A DNA stretch of 64,000 nucleotides from Pedobacter westerhofensis. GTDB lineage: Bacteria; Bacteroidota; Bacteroidia; Sphingobacteriales; Sphingobacteriaceae. Each line of letters starts with the position of its first letter. The first letter of the stretch is position 1. This document shows positions 43,716-53,127 of this stretch, one piece after another. The translations under genes were made by a program, and so were the position numbers. Under the pieces are notes generated by a model that was not told where the DNA came from, ran no database searches, and saw only the letters and a list, made by a program, of their open reading frames with translations. The stretch covers positions 1 through 64,000 of the forward strand of contig NZ_FXTN01000007.1 of the NCBI RefSeq assembly GCF_900182595.1, written 5' to 3'.

Positions 43716-44551
43716 AATTTGAGGTATCGGCAAGTGTAGCCTACAAAGCTTTATCGGCATCAACACTGATTTTAAATATACAGCCCTTCAGATCTGCAAA
43801 ACAGGTAGTGCTCGATGAATCTTTTACTACAGATCCTTTGCTGAAGATGAAAGAACTGAATTCCATTTCAGGAGAGAAGAGGTTTAAGATTATCGAAATA
43901 CCGGAAGCCGGTGATGTCAGCATCACTTATAAGGCTATAGTTGAAAATGAATTCAGAATTATCCCTGCTGAGCGGCTGGATGATGTGCCGATCAGTTTAA
44001 TGCCCGCCTCTGCTCTTAATTATCTCAATCCCAGCAGGTATTGCCAGTCGGACAGGTTATACAGGTTTGCCTACCACCAGTTCGGCAGTCATCAGCATGC
44101 TTATCAAAAGGTGATGGCTATCCGCGACTGGATATATACGAATGTTCAATATGGGGGATTTACTACTGCGCAGACCTCGGCTTATGATACGATCACCGAA
44201 CAGATAGGTGTATGCCGTGATTTTGCGCATTTAGGTGTTGCGCTTTGCCGTGCACTTACAATTCCTGCGCGATATTTTACAGGATATGCCTATCATCTTA
44301 CTCCTCAGGATTTTCATGCCTGCTTTGAAGCTTACCTGGGCGGTCACTGGGTAGTGATCGATGCCACAAAACTGGCGCCCCTGAACGGCCTGATAAAAAT
44401 AGCCACTGGTGTTGATGCAGTGGATACAGCATTCGCCAGTATTTTCGGGAACCTGCAATTTGTGAATATGAGTGTCAGTACAGCCTCACTAAACCCTGTG
44501 TTCGAAGAGCTCGACTTTGATACTACTGCACAGGGTTACTCATATATTTAA
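43712..44551 (+). CDS. Second transglutaminase-like protein, coupled to Anbu
   Basis: 279 residues. An N-terminal beta-rich half (VSITYKAIVENEFRIIPAER) is followed by the transglutaminase core: Cys in IGVCRDFAHLGVALCRAL, His in DFHACFEAYLGGHWVVIDAT, then Asp. It starts inside the anbu stop codon (ATGA overlap), so the two are translationally coupled. Its sequence differs clearly from the transglutaminase at 39392-40363, so the locus carries two distinct members, one on each arm. It could process the same targets as Anbu. Confidence 0.9.
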   Translation: MKFEVSASVAYKALSASTLILNIQPFRSAKQVVLDESFTTDPLLKMKELNSISGEKRFKIIEIPEAGDVSITYKAIVENEFRIIPAERLDDVPISLMPASALNYLNPSRYCQSDRLYRFAYHQFGSHQHAYQKVMAIRDWIYTNVQYGGFTTAQTSAYDTITEQIGVCRDFAHLGVALCRALTIPARYFTGYAYHLTPQDFHACFEAYLGGHWVVIDATKLAPLNGLIKIATGVDAVDTAFASIFGNLQFVNMSVSTASLNPVFEELDFDTTAQGYSYI

Positions 44552-44761
44552 TCAGGCTTCGCGCCTGCCCCTGGGATGATCTTTTTCTTCTATTCCGAGA
44601 TCTCTCAGGCATCTGTCGTAACCATCTTCAAAACCCTGCTTCAATAATCTGCTTTTCTCATCTGAATTTAACTCACGCACTTTATTAAAATAATCTGAAG
44701 ATATAGCATGCATCGGTATCATACGCACCTTAACAAGGTGCCGGTTTCTTAATATTTTCAT
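44552..44761 (-). CDS. Small charged hypothetical protein
   Basis: 69 residues, basic start (MKILRNRHLVKVRMIPMHA) and charged, helical remainder (NSDEKSRLLKQGFEDGYDRC). No family is recognised. It is convergent with and immediately adjacent to the second transglutaminase gene. The frame reads like a real helical protein, but support is limited. Confidence 0.5.
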   Translation of the reverse strand: MKILRNRHLVKVRMIPMHAISSDYFNKVRELNSDEKSRLLKQGFEDGYDRCLRDLGIEEKDHPRGRREA

Positions 44762-44992
44762 AGCTGTAGGTGCTGGTCTAAAAGGTATTACGTAAAATTG
44801 CTATTTCTGGTTTAACGTTTTTGCTACTTTTCTAAATTAATTTAAGTAATTACAATTATTTTCATTTGCGATAATTAAAGTTAGTAATTATTATTAATAA
44901 AAGAACTATTTTGTCGTTATTGTTTTGGTAAATAAATGTATTAGCTGCACAATAATGAAACTGGTTATATTTAAATATAGAATTTTGCAGTT

Positions 44993-45038
44993 TTTTCAAA
45001 AAATTGCTGAAGGACTGATATACAGCCTTCAGCAATTT
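44993..45038 (-). terminator. Terminator downstream of creD
   Basis: AAATTGCTGAAGG pairs with CCTTCAGCAATTT around a 12-nt loop, and the minus strand reads into a run of T. It sits 9 nt after the creD stop codon. Confidence 0.85.
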
Positions 45039-45046
45039 AGCTCTGA

Positions 45047-46420
45047 TTATCGTGGTAATTCAGAAATTTCCTTTTTGTTCCAGTCGATTTTTGCCGACAG
45101 GTACATAGTTACAGAGATAATGATAAACAGCCCTACGCTTCCAAAAATCAATGCCAGATCCTGCAGCTGGATGATCACATAGATAAATCCGTAAAAAACC
45201 GTGAGTATTCCTCCAAACATTATTGCCGGTTTTGTGCTCCTGAGCAATGCTGCGATGAATAAACCAATCAGTCCGATAGTTGCAACAGAGGCAATGAAAT
45301 AGGCAGCATCAAAGCCAACCTGCTCACTGAAAGAAAGCAACAGGGTATAATAGATGACCATTGCCGCCCCAATCAGGATGTATTGAAGAAAATGTACTTT
45401 TCTCTTCAGCATCAGTTCTGAAAAGAGCAGGGATATAAAAGTTAGCAGAATAATCAGGGTTGAGTATTTTACGCAGCGCATGGTTTTTTGATACTGATCT
45501 ACGCCCGGGATAAATTTTATGCCAAAAGTGGTATCGCTACCGGCAGTATTGAGCCTGGTGTTTTCTGCCGTCCACTGCTGTGGCAATGTCCTGTTAAAAT
45601 GCGCCATTTTCCAGCTTGCGGTAAAACTTTTGGCAGAGATCTTTCTTTTTTCCGGCAAATAACGGCCGGTAAAACTTGGATTGTTCCACTTTCCTTCTAC
45701 CGTAACATTAGTGCTTTTTCCCAAATGCTGAAAAGTTAGTTCCGAGCTTCCCCGCAGGTCGAGCTCAAAGCTGAAATCCAGGGCGGTGCTTTTTTCTGCG
45801 CTCAGATCCGGAAGTGTGACCAGGTTATTGGTAAAAATGTTTACCGAACCAAAGTCGGGTTCAAGCGCATGAACAGTACGGTCAATTTTTATCGCGGGGT
45901 TGTTCTTTAATCCTTTGAGATCGCTGAGCCCGATTACTGCCTTTGCTTTTTCCCACTGTACCATGGCTGGGTTTATACCTGATTTGGCTAATTCCAGGGC
46001 ACTGAATTTACCGCTTACCCTGATCCTTGTATTATATACCACTGCGTCGAATATTCCTCGGTGCAATATTTCAGGATCTACATGGCTCATAATGTTCAGC
46101 ACTTCGGGCAGGATGTAAATATTTGTTAGCAGGGGAGTGTAGGTTGTTTTTCCTGTCGCGGCATCCCTCTCGCTCTTCATCGTCTGATAGGGGATCACCA
46201 GTACAGGCCCTTCTACCAGCTGTTTGCCAGACCATTTATCTGATATTTCATTGGTCACTTCAATTTGCCTGTTTTGCCGTTCTTTGATCAGATCCTGGAT
46301 CAGGCTGGATGGGATCAGCAGTACGAGCGTGATAAATCCTATAAATCCTAGTTTTAACAGTACTGATTCTCCGAACCAGTTCATGGCAGCAGTTACGGGT
46401 GATGTTTGTTGATTGTCCAT
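45047..46420 (-). CDS. creD: CreD-family inner-membrane protein
   Basis: 457 residues. An N-terminal helix (LGFIGFITLVLLIPSSLIQ) is followed by RQNRQIEVTNEISDKWSGKQ and LVEGPVLVIPYQT, the opening of CreD, a large periplasmic domain and four or so C-terminal helices (YFIASVATIGLIGLFIAALL). In other bacteria CreD is an envelope protein under two-component control with roles in envelope integrity and beta-lactam tolerance. Here it is the last gene after a small winged-helix regulator and a membrane protein, a frequent Bacteroidota setting. Confidence 0.92.
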   Translation of the reverse strand: MDNQQTSPVTAAMNWFGESVLLKLGFIGFITLVLLIPSSLIQDLIKERQNRQIEVTNEISDKWSGKQLVEGPVLVIPYQTMKSERDAATGKTTYTPLLTNIYILPEVLNIMSHVDPEILHRGIFDAVVYNTRIRVSGKFSALELAKSGINPAMVQWEKAKAVIGLSDLKGLKNNPAIKIDRTVHALEPDFGSVNIFTNNLVTLPDLSAEKSTALDFSFELDLRGSSELTFQHLGKSTNVTVEGKWNNPSFTGRYLPEKRKISAKSFTASWKMAHFNRTLPQQWTAENTRLNTAGSDTTFGIKFIPGVDQYQKTMRCVKYSTLIILLTFISLLFSELMLKRKVHFLQYILIGAAMVIYYTLLLSFSEQVGFDAAYFIASVATIGLIGLFIAALLRSTKPAIMFGGILTVFYGFIYVIIQLQDLALIFGSVGLFIIISVTMYLSAKIDWNKKEISELPR

Positions 46421-46477
46421 TTTTTCTTTTGTTTAGCTGAAAGTACTTTGTGTTTCAAAGTGTAGACGTAAAAAAAA

Positions 46478-46780
46478 TTATTTATGTTGTTGTTTAATTA
46501 AATTTTCGAGTGCCTGCAGGTGTTTTTTGAATGCAAAGCGGCCTGTATCCGAGGCTGCATACCGGGTATTGGGTTTTCTGCCTAAGAAGCTTTTGTTTAC
46601 GGTGATATATTCTTCTTTTTCCAAAGCTTTTAAATGGGACGCAAGGTTGCCGTCAGTAACATTCAATAATTCTTTCAGGGAATTGAAATCATATTCGTCA
46701 TTGGCTACCAGCACGCTCATGATCTGCAACCGTATCCGGTTTTCAAAAGCTTTATCAAATTGTTCTAGAGAGATGTTCAC
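46478..46780 (-). CDS. Winged-helix transcriptional regulator (ArsR/MarR-like)
   Basis: 100 residues with a winged helix: FENRIRLQIMSVLVANDEYD, FNSLKELLNVTDGNLASHLK and ALEKEEYITVNKSFLGRKPN. This single-domain type is common next to creD in Bacteroidota and probably represses the operon. Its start overlaps the upstream membrane protein gene by 4 nt (ATGA type). Confidence 0.88.
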   Translation of the reverse strand: MNISLEQFDKAFENRIRLQIMSVLVANDEYDFNSLKELLNVTDGNLASHLKALEKEEYITVNKSFLGRKPNTRYAASDTGRFAFKKHLQALENLIKQQHK

Positions 46781-47421
46781 TGGTTGTATTTAAAATGCAT
46801 AATGGAACCATATAAAATATGCAGCAGGCCAAATCCAATTGTCCAGAAGATGATTCCATAGCCTGGAAACATGGCAGCAAGGAGGCCAAGTATAATCTCA
46901 CAGCAGCCGAGCCACTTTACATCTGTAAAGGTGTACTGGCTCCCCGAAATCAACGATAGTCCGTAAAAGATCAGAGAAGCTGGCGCAATGATCCCGTACT
47001 GTCCCTGATATAACAGGATCAACATAAAAAGGCCACCTGTGAGGAGAGGTATCAGCATGCTAAAGAACAAGCGTTTGCTCACCGGGTTCCAGAAGTGTTC
47101 TCCTTTTTTACGTGCTTGTCTTACCGTAAGCCAGATACAGGTGAGCAAAGAAAAAAACAATACGGCTGCCGCCACAAAAAATAACTGCCATAAAATTTGC
47201 GTTTCGTTCAGCATATGCAGCCTGTAATCCAGGTCGCCGGAATCTCCATAAACCAGCTGATATCCGATATATGCGCCAATCAGCGCATAAATACCGGCCA
47301 TAACTCCTGATAGGCCACTCAGGGAGATAAACCTTGTTGAGCGTTCCATCAGGTTCCTGATAGAACTGAGTTCGTTGTAGATGTCTTTTTCCTGCATTAT
47401 TGAAAGAACTTTGAAATTCAA
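46777..47421 (-). CDS. Hypothetical membrane protein of the creD operon
   Basis: 214 residues with six or so helices (GVMAGIYALIGAYIGYQLVY, LFFVAAAVLFFSLLTCIWLT, ILGLLAAMFPGYGIIFWTIG). The N-terminal IYNELSSIRNLMERSTRFIS-LSGLSG pattern recurs in Bacteroidota proteins that precede a winged-helix regulator and CreD. No function is known. It is the first gene of the three-gene unit. Confidence 0.75.
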   Translation of the reverse strand: MNFKVLSIMQEKDIYNELSSIRNLMERSTRFISLSGLSGVMAGIYALIGAYIGYQLVYGDSGDLDYRLHMLNETQILWQLFFVAAAVLFFSLLTCIWLTVRQARKKGEHFWNPVSKRLFFSMLIPLLTGGLFMLILLYQGQYGIIAPASLIFYGLSLISGSQYTFTDVKWLGCCEIILGLLAAMFPGYGIIFWTIGFGLLHILYGSIMHFKYNQ

Positions 47422-47472
47422 AGTAAAATATAAATCTTCAATAATCCAAGAACTTTCTGCAAATGAGGCAAC

Positions 47473-48399
47473 CTAACCGGCGGAGAGTTCCATAAATTTA
47501 ATGATCTGGTAAAAGGTTTCGTTAACGGGGGTAGGTATCTGATGTAATTTTCCCATCGCGATCACCGCTCCGGCAAATATTTCTACCTCAGTTTTTCGTT
47601 CTGCTTCTATATCCTGCAGCATCGAGGTTTTGCCATCTGCTGACAGCGTTTCAATGATTTTTATGAAATCGGTGATATCTTCTTCTTTAAGGTTTACCCC
47701 ATAAAACTGCGAAAGATTTAATACTTCACGGGCGGCCATAATCATCAGTTCCCTTGCGGGCGTATGGTGCTGAAATTCTCCATAGGAAGCTTTAAGGATG
47801 GTAGATGCCTGATTGATGCCCACATTCATCATAAACTTGGTCCATAATGCCCGTTCAATATTGTCGGGGGCAAGAAAGGGGATGCCGGAGCGCTCAAAAA
47901 GATCCTTCAGTGCCAGTACTTTTGCGCTGGTATTGCCATTCTCTTTGTCGCCAAACACAATTCTGCCTATTTTGGAGTAACTGAGTGTTGTGCCTTCACG
48001 CATGGCATCCATGCCAACTGCATAGGCATGCAGAAGATGCTCGCTGCCGATCTCCGCTGCAATCAGCTCTTCGCTGCCGATCCCGTTGAGCAAAGAGATG
48101 ACCAGCGTGCCTGGCCCCACAAAAGGTTTGATATCCTGTATCGCCTGGCTTAACGCATGAAATTTTACCGTAATAACGATCAGGTCGGCAAATGGCACCT
48201 GATCTCCCGGACTGATATATTCGAATGCACGCGCTGTGCCATTAACGTTGAAGCCGGAGTTCCTGTACTTCTCAATCCTTGGCAGATCTGCGATAATCTT
48301 AACGATACCGGGATTAAGGTCCTGGAGTTTGGAAGCGTACATGCCCCCTAAAGCTCCAAGACCAACTACGTATACATTATTGATAGTTTTTACCGACAT
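47473..48399 (-). CDS. Ketopantoate reductase-like (ApbA/PanE family) protein
   Basis: 308 residues. The N-terminal Rossmann motif is VYVVGLGALGGMYASKL, followed by DLIVITVKFHALSQAI and LNGIGSEELIA. The C-terminal helical domain starts at AMWTKFM-like ALWTKFMMNVGINQAST, with the conserved Lys, and has SSMLQDIE-like TSMLQDIEAERKTEVE. The family reduces 2-dehydropantoate to pantoate in coenzyme A synthesis, but many paralogues have other keto-acid substrates. A GNAT gene lies 20 nt upstream on the same strand. Confidence 0.88.
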   Translation of the reverse strand: MSVKTINNVYVVGLGALGGMYASKLQDLNPGIVKIIADLPRIEKYRNSGFNVNGTARAFEYISPGDQVPFADLIVITVKFHALSQAIQDIKPFVGPGTLVISLLNGIGSEELIAAEIGSEHLLHAYAVGMDAMREGTTLSYSKIGRIVFGDKENGNTSAKVLALKDLFERSGIPFLAPDNIERALWTKFMMNVGINQASTILKASYGEFQHHTPARELMIMAAREVLNLSQFYGVNLKEEDITDFIKIIETLSADGKTSMLQDIEAERKTEVEIFAGAVIAMGKLHQIPTPVNETFYQIIKFMELSAG

Positions 48400-48419
48400 C
48401 TGGTAAATGTATGAAATGC

Positions 48420-48941
48420 TTATCTGATTGCGATTTCTTTTTCAATTTCAAGTAATTCCAGAGGTACTTTAGGTATACCAAGTCTTGGATCCTCCGGGAA
48501 AGGCATCTTATTTCCGGTGTATTTAAATCCATAGCGTATGTACCATTCTATCAGTTCCGAACGGCGGCCTATGACCGTTCCTATCAGGGCTTTGCAGTTG
48601 TGCTGACGGCCGTAACCTTCAGCATGATCCAGCAGAGCTCTTCCAATGCCTTTTCCCTGTACCTCTGCGGATACACTTAACATGCCCACATATAATTTGT
48701 CATCCTGTATTTGATGATAAATGGCTCCAATAATCTGATTGGTTTTATTGTCTGTATACTTGAGAATTGCGGCGTTAGGGGTATTGATCTGATCAGCCAG
48801 CATTTGCTCATCGGTTCTTGCTCCATCCAGTATATAAGCTTCAGTTGTCCAGCCTTGTTTTGATTTGTTTCCACGGTAACAGTCGTTTACCAAAATTTTA
48901 AGTTCTTGTACATCGTCGATTGTTGCATTGCTAATAGCCAT
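48420..48941 (-). CDS. GNAT-family N-acetyltransferase
   Basis: 173 residues. The acetyl-CoA loop is GMLSVSAEVQGKGIGRALLD (Q/R-x-x-G-x-G/A), followed by GYGRQHNCKALIGTVIG and ELIEWYIRYGFKYTGN. The N-terminal LKILVNDCYRGNKSKQGWTT matches a Bacteroidota subgroup. Substrate unknown. Probably co-transcribed with the reductase gene. Confidence 0.9.
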   Translation of the reverse strand: MAISNATIDDVQELKILVNDCYRGNKSKQGWTTEAYILDGARTDEQMLADQINTPNAAILKYTDNKTNQIIGAIYHQIQDDKLYVGMLSVSAEVQGKGIGRALLDHAEGYGRQHNCKALIGTVIGRRSELIEWYIRYGFKYTGNKMPFPEDPRLGIPKVPLELLEIEKEIAIR

Positions 48942-49138
48942 GATGTTATAAATTTAAATGCAAAAGTACTTTGTTTTTTATCCTGGGATAACCACCTATA
49001 GTGGGGATTTTTGAGTTGGAATATTATCAGTTAAATTGAATTCTTTCTTTTATTTTGGAATTTCGTAAATTTAGTTAGTCTGATTGTGAGATTTAAGTGT
49101 CTTTACCATGAACCAGCCTGAATTTTATTAATAATAAT

Positions 49139-50350
49139 ATGAAAAGAAGAGAACTTGTTAAAAGTTTAGCAGCCCTGCCCCTGGCAGGAGGTATTATCGG
49201 CAGTGGATTATCTGCATTTGCAGCAGAAAAGCCAGCAGCACCGACACGTGATTTTTTTAAAGAGCTGGGTGTAACACCTGTTATTAATGCGGCTGCTACG
49301 ATGACCTTTTTATCAGGATCATTAATGCTGCCCGAAGTAATGGATGCCATTAACTCTACCAGTCACCATTTTGCAAATATGTACGAACTGCAGGATAAAG
49401 TAGGAGCTAAGATTGCCGAAATGCTTCATGTTGAGGCGGCAATGGTTACATCCGGCGCAGCTTGTGCAATGTTACTGGGTACAGCAGCATGTATCACTGG
49501 TTTAGATGCAAAAAAAATCAAAATACTTCCAAACTTTGTTGGCGAACGCCCTGAAGTGATCATCCAGAAGTCGCACCGTTATTTATTTGACCAGGCGATT
49601 ACCACTACCGGGGCAAAATTCGTTGAAGTGGAAGGAGCAGAAGAAATGGATAAAGCTTTCAATGCAAATACAGTTATGGCTTTGTTTTTCAATGCAGGTG
49701 AAGTGGGGAAAAACCCGATCAGTCACGAAAAATTTGTAGAACTGTCAAAAAAACATAAAGTTCCTTCATTTATTGATGCAGCCGCTGATGTTCCTCCGGT
49801 AGAGAACCTGTTCAGGTTCCAGAAAATAGGTTTTGACCTGGTTACATTTTCTGGCGGAAAAATGATGAGAGGCCCTCAGAGTGCCGGTGTATTGTTTGGA
49901 CGTAAAGACCTGATCGAAGCAGCACGAGCAAACCACAGCCCTAATGAAGCACCTATCGGCAGACCGATGAAGGTAAATAAAGAAGAAATGTTCGGTATGT
50001 ATGCCGCCATCAAATCTTATATCGAAAGAGATCATAAAAAGGAATGGCAGGATTGGCTGGACCGTGCTGCTCGCATGAACAAAGCCCTGGAAGCTGTGCC
50101 AACGGTGAAGTCTAAAACTGTAATCAGCCCGGGACCGGCAAATGCTTTTCCGGGATTAGAGGTAACATGGGATCAATCAAAAATTAAAGTCACTGGTGAA
50201 GATGTAAAAACCGCGCTGAAGGATGGTACACCAAGCATCGTGATCAACGGTAATAAAAATGCGCTGCATGTGGGTATCGTGTTGTTGAAGCCTGAGGAGG
50301 TTGACATTGTGGTTAACCGCGTGAAGGAAGTATTATCGAAGGCTGTTTAA
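49139..50350 (+). CDS. SelA-like PLP-dependent enzyme with N-terminal export signal
   Basis: 403 residues. The start MKRRELVKSLAALPLAGGII reads as an export signal of twin-arginine-like type (RR followed by a hydrophobic stretch and ending FAAEK). The PLP fold shows TPVINAAATMTFLSGSLMLP, EVDAAMVTSGAACA-like VEAAMVTSGAACAMLLGTAA and the Schiff-base Lys in FSGGKMMRGPQSAG. It belongs to the L-seryl-tRNA selenium transferase/glucosaminate ammonia-lyase-like group of amino acid aminotransferase-fold enzymes. It is followed 22 nt later by a transporter gene, suggesting import and breakdown of an amino acid or sugar amine. Confidence 0.85.
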   Translation: MKRRELVKSLAALPLAGGIIGSGLSAFAAEKPAAPTRDFFKELGVTPVINAAATMTFLSGSLMLPEVMDAINSTSHHFANMYELQDKVGAKIAEMLHVEAAMVTSGAACAMLLGTAACITGLDAKKIKILPNFVGERPEVIIQKSHRYLFDQAITTTGAKFVEVEGAEEMDKAFNANTVMALFFNAGEVGKNPISHEKFVELSKKHKVPSFIDAAADVPPVENLFRFQKIGFDLVTFSGGKMMRGPQSAGVLFGRKDLIEAARANHSPNEAPIGRPMKVNKEEMFGMYAAIKSYIERDHKKEWQDWLDRAARMNKALEAVPTVKSKTVISPGPANAFPGLEVTWDQSKIKVTGEDVKTALKDGTPSIVINGNKNALHVGIVLLKPEEVDIVVNRVKEVLSKAV

Positions 50351-50372
50351 AATTATCTAACCAAATTTTACT

Positions 50373-51491
50373 GTGAACAAATTCAACATCTACAAGCTGT
50401 CCCTGGGTTTGGCGGCTTTGTGTGTAATTACAATAATTGTACTATTCTTTACAACTGGTCTTGCTCAGGCAGGACCAGTTATGATTGCTTTTTTTATCCT
50501 GCTGGCCATCGGCTTCAGGGGTTTCCCGACACTGAAAGGTTTTGCATATACTGTCATCATCTTCGCTGCGGTAACCACAGCACTTTACTATCCCTCTTAT
50601 TTTGTTGAATATAACGGTTTCAAATTTGCGGTCCTGATTACGCCACTGATCCAGCTGATTATGTTTGGAATGGGGACTTCAATGAGCGTCCGCGATTTTG
50701 TGGGGGTGGTAAAAATGCCTAAAGGGGTTTTTATTGGTGTATTCAGCCATTTTCTGATTATGCCACTGCTTGGATTTACACTGGCCAATATCAGTGGCTT
50801 TACTCCGGAGATCGCTGCGGGAATTATCCTCATCGGATGCTCTCCAAATGGAATGGCGTCAAATGTGATTTCGTATCTTGCAAAAGCAAATCTGGCGCTT
50901 TCAATTACGATTACCGCTGTTTCTACGCTGCTGGCACCGCTATTGACGCCACTCCTGATGAAACTGCTTGCCGGAGCCTTCATCAAGATAGATGTGAGCC
51001 ACATGATGCTGGATATTACTAAAATGGTGATTATCCCGATTGCTGCCGGACTGATTGTAAACAAGATCCTGAAAGGCAGGGACAAATGGATGGAAACGAT
51101 CATGCCATTAATATCCATGTCGGGAATTGCATTTATCATTGTGATCATAACCGCTGCAGGTCATGACAGTCTGCTCGATATTGGTTTTAAACTGATTTTG
51201 CTGGTATTGATCCACAACCTTCTGGGCTATACGCTGGGCTACTGGTCGGGCCGTTTATTCAAAATGAAGGAACGTGACTGCCGTACCATGGCCATTGAGG
51301 TGGGTATGCAGAACGGAGGACTTGCATCCGGGCTGGCGAAGGAGATGGGTAAAATGGCTACAGTAGGTCTTGCGCCTGCCGTGTTCGGTCCATTGATGAA
51401 TGTAACGGGTTCGATCCTTGCATCATACTGGCACCGCAAGCCGATTACAGATGAAGAGATTACAGAAGAAGAAATTGTACCGGTAACTTAA
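50373..51491 (+). CDS. Bile acid:sodium symporter family (BASS) transporter
   Basis: 372 residues from a GTG start, with about ten membrane helices. Family motifs are GMGTSMSVRDF and LIGCSPNGMASNVISYLAKA followed by LALSITITAVSTLLAPLLTP, then EVGMQNGGLASGLAKEMG. BASS proteins carry organic acids such as bile acids, pyruvate or pantoate with sodium. The gene is paired with the SelA-like enzyme. Substrate unknown. Confidence 0.9.
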   Translation: MNKFNIYKLSLGLAALCVITIIVLFFTTGLAQAGPVMIAFFILLAIGFRGFPTLKGFAYTVIIFAAVTTALYYPSYFVEYNGFKFAVLITPLIQLIMFGMGTSMSVRDFVGVVKMPKGVFIGVFSHFLIMPLLGFTLANISGFTPEIAAGIILIGCSPNGMASNVISYLAKANLALSITITAVSTLLAPLLTPLLMKLLAGAFIKIDVSHMMLDITKMVIIPIAAGLIVNKILKGRDKWMETIMPLISMSGIAFIIVIITAAGHDSLLDIGFKLILLVLIHNLLGYTLGYWSGRLFKMKERDCRTMAIEVGMQNGGLASGLAKEMGKMATVGLAPAVFGPLMNVTGSILASYWHRKPITDEEITEEEIVPVT

Positions 51492-51504
51492 TCCCGGTAC
51501 CTTA

Positions 51505-51882
51505 TTAATCTTTAGTGAAATGATTGTCGTTACCGGCGTTCAGTGGGATGTAAATGCGCTCCCACTGGTCGCCGTCAATGATTTCCCAGCTGTGCCCGGC
51601 ACCGAGGGTATCTTCGGCGATCAGTATAATTCCCGGCTCTACAATAAACGTTGAACCATCAGATACTTTAAACCTGAGTTTGCCTTTAAGCGTAACCACA
51701 TATTGTTTGCGCGGGGCAGGGTGAGGGACCTTCTCATAGTCATCTACCTTTGTCTGGCCAAAGAAATAGCTGACGTCAATTTTGATCTGTGTTGCTATTA
51801 TACCTGTTTCAAAGGCACATTCTGTTTCGCTGCTATTGTAAAGCCTGATCGCCTTTAGAGACGAAGTATTGTGTTCTTCCAT
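51505..51882 (-). CDS. Cupin-domain protein
   Basis: 125 residues with a small beta-barrel: HPAPRKQYVVTLKGKLRFKV, SDGSTFIVEPGIILIAEDTL and GHSWEIIDGDQWERIYI, containing possible metal-binding His and Glu. Function unknown. It is convergent with the transporter gene, 13 nt away. Confidence 0.8.
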   Translation of the reverse strand: MEEHNTSSLKAIRLYNSSETECAFETGIIATQIKIDVSYFFGQTKVDDYEKVPHPAPRKQYVVTLKGKLRFKVSDGSTFIVEPGIILIAEDTLGAGHSWEIIDGDQWERIYIPLNAGNDNHFTKD

Positions 51883-51915
51883 AATCCGGGAGCAAATTAC
51901 GGTTTTCCGTTGTCA

Positions 51916-52449
51916 TTATTGTTTTTCCAGAATGCCCTTTAGGGTACTAAGGCTGCTCTCAAGGTCTTTTCCCAGCATATTATCCACAAACAGGTTAGTA
52001 AAATTGAGGGGGTAAGGACTCGTTCCCTTCATTTCCCATTTCAACGGGGTCTGAGAAGGTGAAATAAAATAAGTAGTGATAGGCGTGTATGCAATACCCT
52101 CAAAGGGTCTGATAAAACGTACCTGCACATCGATTCCTTCTCCTTCATTGATATTTATGATTTCCTGCTCTCCTTTTCCGGCTGCTTTATTTCCATCCCA
52201 GGCATATGTGAAGCCAACGGTGCCGTCCGTTCCTGTCAGCGTCTTTTTCATGTTCGGGTCCATCATTACCCATTTGCTGTAATGTTCCTGGTTGTTAAGG
52301 AACCTGATATAATCGAATACCGCTTTCCGGGGCCGGTTGATCGTGATTTGTCTTTCTACATGATATTCTTTTTTGATGAACAGCGCAAGGATCAGGGGGA
52401 TGGCGATGATGACCAGCAGTACAATCAGGATTTTAACAATGATATTCAT
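51916..52449 (-). CDS. SRPBCC-family (START/polyketide-cyclase-like) protein
   Basis: 177 residues from ATG at 52449 (a longer frame to 52488 adds 13). An N-terminal helix (IIVKILIVLLVIIAIPLILA) anchors it, and the domain follows: VERQITINRPRKAVFDYIRF, YSKWVMMDPNMKKTL, FTYAWDGNKAAGKGEQEI. Such proteins bind hydrophobic ligands. Its role is unknown. Confidence 0.85.
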   Translation of the reverse strand: MNIIVKILIVLLVIIAIPLILALFIKKEYHVERQITINRPRKAVFDYIRFLNNQEHYSKWVMMDPNMKKTLTGTDGTVGFTYAWDGNKAAGKGEQEIININEGEGIDVQVRFIRPFEGIAYTPITTYFISPSQTPLKWEMKGTSPYPLNFTNLFVDNMLGKDLESSLSTLKGILEKQ

Positions 52450-52599
52450 TTGGTTAGGTTTAGAGAGCTGATTATGCAAATTTACCATTTGGAGTATTTG
52501 CCAATAGGGTGTGAATACGTCAACTTATAAGGTGGTATGCGCCATTTTACTTTATCACTTTATGACAATACTTTAATTTAATAACAATGATTTAATATT

Positions 52600-53007
52600 T
52601 TGTTGGCATATACGTCGGGAAGCCTTGCCTTGCAGGGCTCCATCCTTAATCTCAAACAATTCTTTAAGAAGGATGTAGTAGAATCAGATGGAAGGGAGCT
52701 GTTCTATACTGCGGTATCTTATCGGATCTACCTTTCTGCCGCAGGCAATACTGATTTTACACCTTTGGTTGCTTACCGGGGGGTGGATAAAACGGCTAAT
52801 GTCTGGGATGCCGGGGGGCAGTTGTCTTTGGGCGGAAGGCAGTTTTTTCTCAGTGCCCTCTACCATAGTAACGATATTGCCACCTTTGGTATCGGTGTAA
52901 ATTACCTCAATAAATATATGATTAACGGCTTATACAATGTCAATACCTCTGGATTGAATGAAAACAACAATGGAAGTTTTGAAATAGGATTTGGTATAAA
53001 GATTTAG
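52600..53007 (+). pseudogene. PorP/SprF-family outer-membrane protein, C-terminal remnant
   Basis: 135 codons, open from a TTG without a plausible ATG. The sequence matches the end of PorP/SprF, the type IX secretion and gliding-associated barrel: TPLVAYRGVDKTANVWDAGG, FFLSALYHSNDIATFGIGVN and the close NNGSFEIGFGIKI. Intact proteins are about 310 residues, so the first half and signal peptide are gone. No partner SprB-like gene is nearby. Confidence 0.75.
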
Positions 53008-53127
53008 CAGACGGGACCGCGCCTGCAATTGTCGCGTATGCCCCCTAAACTTGACTGGTGCGGGCATCATCCCGCAACTGCGGCCCGCTTACCTTAGCTA
53101 AAGATAAATTAACCAAATTCTAAAGAT

